Assembly (NCBI GenBank): GCA_014529385.2
Contig: CM043944.1
Coordinates: 58,456,268-58,520,267, forward strand
Length of the DNA: 64,000 nt
Reading direction: 5' to 3'
DNA from: Adiantum capillus-veneris
Lineage: Eukaryota; Streptophyta; Polypodiopsida; Polypodiales; Pteridaceae
Both the position numbers and the translations under genes were made by a program. Below, piece by piece: positions 56,851 to 64,000 of the stretch. A model generated the notes under the pieces. It was not told the DNA's origin. It saw only the letters and a program-made list of their open reading frames with translations, and ran no database searches. Numbering within the stretch: the stretch's first letter is position 1; each line of letters opens with the position of its first letter.

Positions 56851-57590
56851 ACGTGGCATAGAAAACATAGTGAGAGGCCCTATGACCCTTGGGACATATA
56901 GTTCCAATATAGAGGTGCAAAAACATGATCTTGCAGTCCTTTATGTTCAAAACAAATCACATTATGGTAATAGGATCATATTGAAAACACCGTATAATTC
57001 TAAGTCTAAATTATTTCAATGTAGAGGGTCTAACGGGTATAAAGTACCCTACGGTCCCAAGACTATAAATTTTTTTATATTTTTAATCACCTAGAGAAGA
57101 AGAATCCATCCATAACATTTTAGTAGCTCAAGATCTGGGAACTTGGGTGCATCATGATTTTGACCTTTCATCCACTGAGAGACCAATGCTAGCTATAATA
57201 GTGAGCGTGGGTGGGATTTCTTTTGAGATGGTTCTGGCACAAGTCCACAAAATGAAGAGCTTAAAATTTCAACATGAGTATATTGTTTTACTGCCAAGAT
57301 GCATTGATTTTTAATGAATCTACTTAGTAATTTCAATGTCGGGATATGGTCAGTCGCGCTAATGATACACATGTAATGGCCGGGATCAAGATTCTAGAGA
57401 AGGAGGTGGGAGAAAAGTTTCCATTCTTTATGATTTGAGGAAAAATCCAATGTCAATCATGTGAAGAATCAAGAATCACTTGCCCACATAATCCAAGAGT
57501 AGAAGCACTTTTAAAACCGTTGTCTATTGCATCAACAAAATTTGGGATTGGTGCAAAATGAATGCTTCTAGGTAGATGATTAGAATTGGA
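56851..57590. other. No gene recognised
   Basis: After the last satellite unit there are short open stretches (for example 56870-57094 and a plus-strand stretch at about 57122-57315 reading VAQDLGTWVHHDFDLSSTER) that I cannot assign. They may be further relics of the type seen at 49.5-51.8 kb. Confidence 0.35.
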
Positions 57591-58250
57591 GCTGATCTCT
57601 TTCAGATAGTTGATTATAATATTAGAACTTACAGCTACTAGTAAGTTGTCGAATCATTCAGAGAAACTGGGATAGAGGGTGGAAACTGGACTGCAATAGT
57701 TAGCTGAACTGAAATAGTATACTGGACTGAGAAATAGACTGGATGACTGGAAAAGTGTTCACAGTTCAGATTCAGATTCATAGTTCATGAGTAACCAATA
57801 TAAGGTATATCAAACTGAAGCTCAATTGACTACAATGGTTATGATTACAAAGTGAATTTACAGGTGAAAGATTGGAGCTCAGGAACTGTTTAGGAAACTA
57901 AACCAAGAGAACTAAGGAGTAAGAAGTCAAAAAGATAAGTAGCCCGATTACAAAGTAATGGGTCTATTTATAGCCTGTAGAGTTACTGTAGTAACTGTCG
58001 TGGTAATTACTACTGTGTGACCAATCCACTGTCCGGCTTTCAGGAGATAGTTCCCGCTTGATGGAGCCGTCTTCGCCTTCTACATCCTTCCCTCCTTTCT
58101 TGAATTTGGTACAACTTCAAATTTTTTGAAAAATCCCCTGCTTGATCCCGAAATGGTGTTGAGGAACCCCTTTGCCCGTTTGTTAGGTCACTGATGTTCC
58201 TCATGATAGTACTCCCTTGTAGTTGCTAGGTATTGTGGTATTGCTAGCTT
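57591..58250 (-). promoter_or_regulatory. LTR-like region with minus-strand TATA box
   Basis: On the minus strand CTATAAATAG (57964-57973) is a good TATA box. Around it the sequence has the look of a plant LTR (non-coding, CAGTTCAGATTCAGATTCA-type short repeats at 57764-57785, transcribed-side pyrimidine tracts). No second copy exists in the window, so boundaries and identity are inference. Confidence 0.4.
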
Positions 58251-58332
58251 TCTACCATATTTCGGGCTTGACGAGTGCTTGACACCCCTATAATTGTAAT
58301 TTCAAGGGTGTCTAGCCAAAGAAATTCCAATG

Positions 58333-58435
58333 CCTCATTGGGAAAATCCACCATCTGATTATGAGATTGTCTAGAAAAATCCACCGTCTAATTCTGAGAT
58401 TGGCTGGAAAAATCCACCGTCTGCTTCAGAGATGT
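58333..58435. repeat. Three-copy short tandem repeat
   Basis: The unit GGAAAAATCCACCGTCTGAT with TCTGAGATTGGCT recurs three times with a period of 32-34 bp and a few changes. It lies between the LTR-like region and the minus-strand coding relic. Confidence 0.85.
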
Positions 58436-58647
58436 AACTACCCAGTATCCCTCCATTGAACCCGCTTCCTCTTGCCCTTCATCCGTTTTGGTGTCTCAGA
58501 AGTCCCAGTGCCAACATTGTCTTTGTGGATAAGTCTGTAAATGGCCTCCTGCTCAAGATGATCCCTCCTTTTCGTAGTCATCACAATTTCATAAGGCATG
58601 AGAGGATGGTAGGTTTTGGTGTCGGGATCATAGAGCGTGTGTTCACC

Positions 58648-59270
58648 CTATATTAGACACGCTCTTGCCAATTTATGACAATGGGAAGCTGTGTGGATCC
58701 ATCCCTTTGGAAGAGACTGATTTGTTTTAATCCTAGCTTCAAAGAGTATCTCAGCCATTTCTTTGTACTCGGGTCCCAAACCTGGTTTAGCTGTAATATC
58801 CTTTTCAACAATCTTTGAGTACTCCACAATAAGTTGCAACATCTGATTTGTGATCTTGGTGAGCCCCTTGAGGTGGATTTTCCATTGCCCCATAAAGAGC
58901 TTGATCCTTTGCATTTCATCTTTTAGTTCAAGAACATCATTTAGTTGGAGAGCATCATTGATTAATGACTACCAAGTTTTCCATTTGACAGGGGATCGCT
59001 CATACCAATCCTGAAGATCATCAGTGATGTTATAGTATCTAAGCCGATCCGGTGGTTCTGGATGTTGAGGATACAAGGCTGGGAAAAACCTAGGCAGCTC
59101 AGTTTCCCCAGTAGGCAAGGCATATAGGAGAACTGGGGAATCAGGTACAAGTTCTAAAAAAATCAGATTAGTCTTGTTCTCCTGCTACATCATCTTCTTG
59201 GTGACTCTAACCAGTTGGAGCAAACTTTGTAGAGCCATCACCTGTGCCCCTACTGTCGGTTGAGTTTGTG
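58648..59270 (-). pseudogene. Unrecognised gag-like relic
   Basis: A minus-strand reading of about 200 codons with two or three stops: VLLYALPTGETELPRFFPAL, RYYNITDDLQDWYERSPVKW, then MQRIKLFMGQWKIHLKGLTK, IVEYSKIVEKDITAKPGLGP and ARIKTNQSLPKGWIHTASHC. It is helix-rich and Trp/Lys-containing, as gag capsid regions often are, and lies on the same strand as the LTR-like TATA region at 57.6-58.2 kb. I do not recognise the family, so gag is an inference from context. Confidence 0.35.
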
Positions 59271-59289
59271 GTCCCTTTCTGCTAAAAGA

Positions 59290-60000
59290 TAACCACTGTA
59301 CAATTTTTGTATGAGAATGTCTTTGTACGATACGGATTACCAATAGAAATTGTCAGTGATCGAGGAACACATTTTCTTAATGAGGTCATTGAATATCTAC
59401 TAGAGGAATTCATGGTCATACATAGAAAATCTGCTCCATATCATCCATAGGAAAATAGACAAGCTGAGGCCACAAATAAAACATTGTGCACTGTTCTGAC
59501 TAAAATTGTATCAGACTCAAGGACAGACCGGGATCAACAGTTACACTCAACACTATGGGCATACAGGGTAGCTTACAAAACATCAATTATAGGAACAACA
59601 CCGTACAACATGGTGTTTGGCCTAAACGCTATATTACCCATAAAGTTTTTAATTCCAACTCTACGAGTAGCGAAACACTTAGAATGGACAGGGCATGAGC
59701 TCTCTTCAAGAATATATGATCTTCAAAAGCTAGATGAACTTCGATTGAGAGGTGCAGCTTCAATCTATGCTAAAAAGAGAAGACAAAAAGAGTTTTTTGA
59801 CAAGCATGTGCGCATGAAAGAGTTCAAAACAGGTGATTATGTACTTGTTTATACCTTGAAGAAACATACCAAGAAACTTAAAAAGCAAGGATGGGAACCT
59901 TTGTGATTAGTGACTTATCACAAAGTGGAGCTTTCAAGATTGCTACATTAGCAGGTGAAGAAATGCCAAATTGGATTAGTGGTGTGGATTAAGTAAATAT
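59290..60000 (+). pseudogene. Gypsy integrase, 5'-truncated
   Basis: It starts inside the catalytic core: YENVFVRYGLPIEIVSDRGT (second catalytic Asp in SDRGTHF), then APYHP, a TAG, ENRQAEATNKTL (third catalytic Glu kept), LHSTLWAYRVAYKTS, TTPYNMVFGLNAILPIKFLI, and a C-terminal domain with RQKEFFDKHVRMKEFKTGDY. A frameshift near 59900 precedes FKIATLAGEEMPNWISGV (59934-59985), the end of the C-terminal domain. The first catalytic Asp and the zinc finger are missing, and the sequence before 59290 belongs to another, opposite-strand relic. Confidence 0.85.
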
Positions 60001-60054
60001 CATTTACCACTAACATAGGATATTCTTCAACAAATCCATCAAGAAAAACAACAG

Positions 60055-60549
60055 ATGAAGGAGAAACAAAGAGTACCAGAAGAAGCTCAAGTAGAAGCAA
60101 AAGAACGCATTGCAAAAAGACGGCTTCTACGACAACAACAACAACAATGTGGATCACCATTGCGAATAAATGCTATTCCACTAACAAATTTTGATGAAGA
60201 CACAGTAGAGCCTCTAATTGCAGTCAAAGTGGGTAGCGATCAAGTTGAATCGATGGCATTGCTTGATTCTGGAGCTCAAGCAAATTTGATCTCTTACAAG
60301 TTATACAAACAGCTCAAGCCCAAAGGTCAACTACACCCTACTCCACAAGTGCTGGAAAGTAGTACATCACATTCGCTGACAACATTGGGCTGGATTATAT
60401 TGCATGTACAAATACATCAATATATTTATCCACAAAAGTTTTATGTGGTTGAGGATGAAAGCACACAACACCCCATGTTGCTGGGACAACCTTGGCAAAA
60501 AGAGTATAATGTGCAGATAGATTGGAATGCGGATGCAGTCAAAATTTAG
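60055..60549 (+). pseudogene. Retropepsin-like protease downstream of integrase
   Basis: A 164-codon stretch, which seems to continue directly from the integrase tail (KYHLPLT-like, then ILQQIHQEKQQMKEKQRVPE). After a charged coiled-coil-like segment with RLLRQQQQQ it holds an aspartic-protease domain: VKVGSDQVESMALLDSGAQA, the Asp-Ser-Gly active site in LLDSGAQANLIS, and the closing PMLLGQPW, the counterpart of the hydrophobic 'ILG.PWL' block. Proteases normally lie between gag and RT. Its place after integrase is unusual. A TAG ends the stretch. Confidence 0.75.
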
Positions 60550-60567
60550 CATGCACAAGAACAATAG

Positions 60568-61314
60568 GTGATAGACTTTGCTCAGCAACCCCGGAAGAAT
60601 CAGTTGATAGCAACACAATCACCGGAGAAAGAACCAAAAAGATGGGTGCCACTAAAGAACAACACGATACCCATGTCCAACAAACAGGGAACTGCCAACC
60701 ATGTTCACTACAAACATAGAACAACACAGACCGCAGTGCCAAGATCAAGGTTAGCAACACGTGACAAACAAGTATGGGTGCGGAAGGATAGAGGTGGTAT
60801 GGCAGACAAACCACGATACAATAGAAGAAGTAAGCACACAGCTCAACCAACAAACAAGGGAATAAAACAGATATGGATCCCAAAGAGAATGCTCAGTAAC
60901 AACTTAAATGCGACTCGCATTTGGATCCCGAAAACAAAACAACAGGAACTCCCTTCAGTACAAGCAAGATCGGCATGCAGACACACACAACATATGAAAC
61001 TGGCAAACAGATCTAAGTGGGTGCCAATCAACAGCACAACAAAGACAATCGCGGTCGTAGCAATAAACCTACAAAGACCTCCAAAACAAAGCTACAAATG
61101 GAAAGAAAAGGAGATAAAGACTACGGCCAACTCCACCACGACAATTCTCTCCAAGGAGATAACCATGGCCATATCAACTATAGAGGCACACCAAGCGACT
61201 TTTGCAAGAAAGACGATCAAACAGAGAGCGGTAGAGTTACAACTGTTACTTGCAAAGAAAGCCCGCCAACCAAATCAACAACAAACAGGAAACCTCGACG
61301 TCGAATGCCAATAA
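60568..61314 (+). pseudogene. ORF with repeated K-x-x-W-(I/V)-P motif
   Basis: A 248-codon open stretch in the same frame as the protease before it, separated by two TAG codons within 20 bp. It may once have been one protein. It is very basic and Gln/Thr-rich, and repeats a short motif around Trp at residues 26, 70, 103, 119 and 151 (KRWVPLK, KQVWVRK, KQIWIPKR, TRIWIPKTK, SKWVPIN), with SYKWKEK a sixth relic. I know single W-(I/V)-PK motifs from linker regions of copia polyproteins but not such a series. It probably binds nucleic acid or is a disordered linker; the function is unknown. It lies just before the polypurine tract. Confidence 0.55.
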
Positions 61315-61481
61315 GCATCTTGCTTATACCCTCCTCTTGCACAACATTAATTTTTCCATGCATTGACCGAGTATGCATCATATAGGGCCACATTACACGG
61401 CCAAGCATTAGCACAATTTTTTTAACCCATGCACGGCACATACTCTGAGGTGATACCTTGTCATCCGGGAGGACTCCGGCT
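61315..61481 (+). other. 3' end of the gypsy interior
   Basis: Between the W-motif ORF and the polypurine tract the frame is still partly readable (YRATLHGQALAQFF, HPGGLRLRGGE) with stops, suggesting the coding region once extended to the tract. Confidence 0.4.
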
Positions 61482-61494
61482 AAGAGGGGGGGAG
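61482..61494 (+). other. Polypurine tract candidate
   Basis: AAGAGGGGGGGAG follows the last coding-like sequence of the gypsy fragment. A 3' LTR should start here. The next bases are ACATTCTC, not TG, so the exact LTR start is uncertain. Confidence 0.6.
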
Positions 61495-63755
61495 ACATTC
61501 TCAAATGCGGACCCAATGGTAAAAGGAGCAAAAAAGGGCATGTTTTCTGACTATTTTAAAGAGTTTTCGTTTGATTGCAAAATTTTTTAGACTAACCTAA
61601 GTACATATGCCCTTATACAGCATGAATAGACAAGTATATGGGGTCAAACGCCAAATCAAGCCCCTAGGTGTGTGTATATAGGTAAAAATAGCCATTTTTT
61701 GGGCAAAATATTGGTAAAATGGAGAAAATCCGGCCATAAAAATTACATATGAGTGTATATAGTGTTTTGCGGTGATGTTTTTGAGTTATTATGATTTTTG
61801 GAGATTTTTTGGGTTTAATTTTCTATTTTCTTTTTAATTTTACTAATTATCGACAGAAAAACTTCAAAAATACAAAAAGCAGGTGAAAAATGGTCATAAT
61901 GAAAAACTCCAGACATGAGAGGTAGGCTCACCACCTTGAGCTTTTCGCGTATGTTTGATGTTTTGTCGCAAAAACTAGCGTAGGGTTCACACGGGAAGAG
62001 GGCAGTAGAGACCTACAGGTAGAAGTGGCCACCTAACGGCTAACCCAAAAGCAATGAGGCTTCATCGGTGGCTTACCCTAGCATAGGAGACCACTTTTGA
62101 ATGCCCAAAGGAGGTAGAAAACCATCGAGAAAAACCCTAACTTCTAGGGCCCTGCAAGAGGCCACCAAATGGTAAATTAGTGGAAAGGCACCCAAATGCT
62201 ACCAAAACTCACGGGTGGGAGCATCTCGACATGCTCGACAAGTCTATATAGCCCACATGGCCATAAGGTGACAGGAAGCAGCACTAAGCTTCATAAACGG
62301 CATCAGACACACAAAGCGTCAAATAGCTCTCACGGCCAAACCGCATGTCCGTTTGCCACCAAACATCACGAGTGGCTTTCCTAGACCATCAACAACCAAT
62401 TCCTATGGTGGTAGACCACCACAAGTCATCGAAGACATGTAAACGCAACCACGGGCGCTTCCAAAGCGACAAATTTCCAAACAGAGCTCCGATGAAGCCA
62501 AAGTCGAAGAAAACCATATGGCCAGGATCCCCAGAGGACCGTGAAGCTATGGAGACCAACATCAAGAAATTTCATCGCGGAAAATCACTTCAAGAGTCAA
62601 AAAATGGCTCGGAGGCTCTGAAATCCACACAGGGAGTTTCTTTCTATCTATTTGACTTTTTTGTTGAAATAGGGCTTAAAAGGGACTCAGGGGGGCTCAG
62701 GGCAGACACCAGTAGCACTTCCCACATAAATTTCATCAGGAGACATCCTACGCGTAGAATGTCTCAAGGCCAAATATGGGCACCAAACTCAACATCTCTT
62801 ATCACACACAGCTTCTGAATAGCCTATATATGCTAGCCACCAAGTTTCATCAAATTTGGACAAAAATTGACCTCATATGCATCAAAAAATACAAAGTCAG
62901 ATCATAGAGGCAATAATGGGCCATAGACCTACCAAAAGTAGTCCAAATCACATGAAACTTTCACAATATACTCACGAGCTCATTGCCAAGCTATTTGTGG
63001 GGTCATATTTGAAAACAATGATGAAATAGACATCCTACGTGTAGGATGTCTAAGTGACCAATTTGGACCCTAGCTGGCATTCTTGAGTTCCAGATCTCTC
63101 TATAACACCTTCATGAGCCCATGTATCAAGTTTCAAGCCATTCCCATCACATTTGGCCCCCAACACCTCCAAGATGCACTTTTTGAGCCCAAAGACACTA
63201 CACATGCTCTTAACAACACCAATGCTTATCCAAATCAAAATCTAAGAGCAAGGCCATGTTCCACATGCTAAGATCTACCCCAAGAACCAACTTCAAGTCA
63301 TTTGGATGAAATAGACATCCTACGCATAGGATGTCTCTAGTGTGATTTTGACCTAGTGTGCAAGATCTGACTTCATGGGAGCCATTAACATGGTGTAATA
63401 AGCCAGTATATCAACTTTCAACCCATTTGAATATCATTTGCCACTTGTTGAGGACATCCTACCCAATTTGTGAGCCAAAATCTTGAATCTGCCCAAAATT
63501 GCACTTTTTGATGCCCAAGCCCAATTCTAATCATATAGCCATGTTGCACAGGTCAAGGGTCACCAGCGTGCCAAGTTTCACCAAAAACAGACAAGTTAGA
63601 CATCCTACGCGTAGGATGTCTAAATGATAATTTTTTTACCAGAAAGCTACTATGGGCAAATGCAGAGTTTCCCTAGTTCCTTTTAAGTTTTATTTTCAAA
63701 TTTCAAGTCATTTGGATAGTTAGAACTCAGTTTATCAGCTAATATGGAAAAAATG
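61495..63755 (+). repeat. LTR-like region downstream of the polypurine tract
   Basis: About 2.2 kb of non-coding DNA following the polypurine tract, presumed to be a long gypsy 3' LTR, with no second copy in the window. From about 62740 it contains the 285-bp palindrome array described separately. Open frames within (for example 62345-62818) have no recognisable domains. Confidence 0.45.
62741..63621. repeat. Array of four 24-bp palindromes, 285-bp spacing
   Basis: The sequence AGACATCCTACG followed by its reverse complement occurs at 62741-62764, 63028-63051, 63313-63336 and 63598-63621, start-to-start 287, 285 and 285 bp. The last copy is a perfect palindrome. The others differ at one base each: CGCG to CGTG, CGCG to CGCA, and GG to GA in the right arm of the first. 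A half-site (GGACATCCTACCC) lies at 63452. The DNA between the copies is strongly diverged, with only scattered matches such as CCAAGTTTCA.C and AGTCATTTGGAT, so the palindrome is far better conserved than its surroundings. Confidence 0.9.
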
Positions 63756-63788
63756 CTACCTTTGGACTACTGAGTGCAACAGGATCCA

Positions 63789-63875
63789 TGGCAGTCGCAA
63801 AATCACCTGCAAAGAAGAAGAGGATGACAATAAAAGACTACTTAGAAGAAGTGGAGCCATTTGTGATAGTATAAG
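63789..63875 (+). pseudogene. Short ORF start, possibly gag of another element
   Basis: ATG at 63789 opens MAVAKSPAKKKRMTIKDYLE and runs 28 codons to a TAA, ending EEVEPFVIV; similar-looking sequence continues in the frame with further stops toward the window end. Its position just after the LTR-like region would fit the start of a gag gene, which would make that region a 5' LTR of the next element. This is weak. Confidence 0.3.
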
Positions 63876-64000
63876 GAACCCTGAAGCCCACCAGCACATG
63901 GATTCAAGATGATCTGCTCGAGTAGATCTACCCATGATACCAAGGGAGCTCAATAAATTTGTTAGAAGCAAGATGGGGGATTACCTCGAGAAACTCGATC

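Noticed and set aside
54241-57094. Open frames of 70-82 codons in the satellite (for example 54605-54853, 56870-57094)
   Set aside because: Their sequences translate the repeated satellite phrases (PYGPKT and similar), so they are by-products of the repeat.
62741-63621. Regularly spaced palindromes resembling a CRISPR array
   Set aside because: Spacing of 285 bp is far too long for CRISPR spacers, the flanks are themselves diverged repeats, there are no cas genes, and the DNA is plant nuclear.

Overview
The window is nuclear DNA of a land plant with a large, repeat-rich genome, and almost all of it is transposable elements and satellite DNA. The plant assignment rests on several features. 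There are Ty1/copia elements primed by a tRNA-iMet-type site (TGGTATCAGAGC or TGGTATTAGAGC). There are Ty3/gypsy elements of the Tat type, which carry a second RNase H between RT and integrase. There are CACTA (En/Spm) elements with Transpos_assoc, TNP2, DUF4218, DUF4216 and Transposase_24-like segments. A fern or another non-angiosperm is my guess, and that part is weak. I see no convincing intact host gene, no rRNA or tRNA gene and no CRISPR array.

Layout. From about 0.6 to 10.9 kb lies a decayed CACTA element (copy 1), split at 904-6262 by a young minus-strand copia element (LTRs 322 bp, 4 differences seen by eye) that has a tandem remnant behind its 5' LTR. From 11 to 13.5 kb there is little beyond an isolated copia-type LTR (12176-12330) and short tandem repeats. 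From 13.6 to about 18.7 kb lies a wrecked Tat-type gypsy element whose RT block is inverted relative to its RNase H and integrase.

From 19624 to 41667 lies one old plus-strand copia element with matching 141-bp LTRs. Its interior has been opened by simple repeats, a second copy of the same CACTA family (about 24.2-38.87 kb) and, inside that CACTA, a 10.4-kb minus-strand Tat gypsy element (28263-38696). This is a three-level nest. The two LTRs of the Tat element have different middles, and one of them contains a piece of an unrelated gypsy polyprotein in antisense.

From 42.7 to 44.2 kb is an LTR-like promoter and primer-binding site followed by two tiny tandem ORFs. Both are homologous to a tiny ORF lying upstream of gag in the Tat element. 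From 44.3 to 56.85 kb is a degenerate satellite built around the palindrome CCTATGGCCCT plus its reverse complement. It is interrupted by foldback modules, a dispersed 200-bp repeat and an unrecognised coding-like block (49.5-51.8 kb).

From 57.6 to 64 kb are fragments of further LTR elements. One plus-strand gypsy fragment has an aspartic protease and a repeated W-(I/V)-P motif downstream of its integrase. It is followed by a region with four near-identical 24-bp palindromes spaced 285-287 bp apart.

The strongest leads for something undescribed are the small-ORF family (35171-35386, 43726-43944, 43941-44153), the 285-bp palindrome array (62741-63621), and the integrase-then-protease element with the W-motif ORF (59.3-61.5 kb). 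All alignments were made by eye, with no database search.
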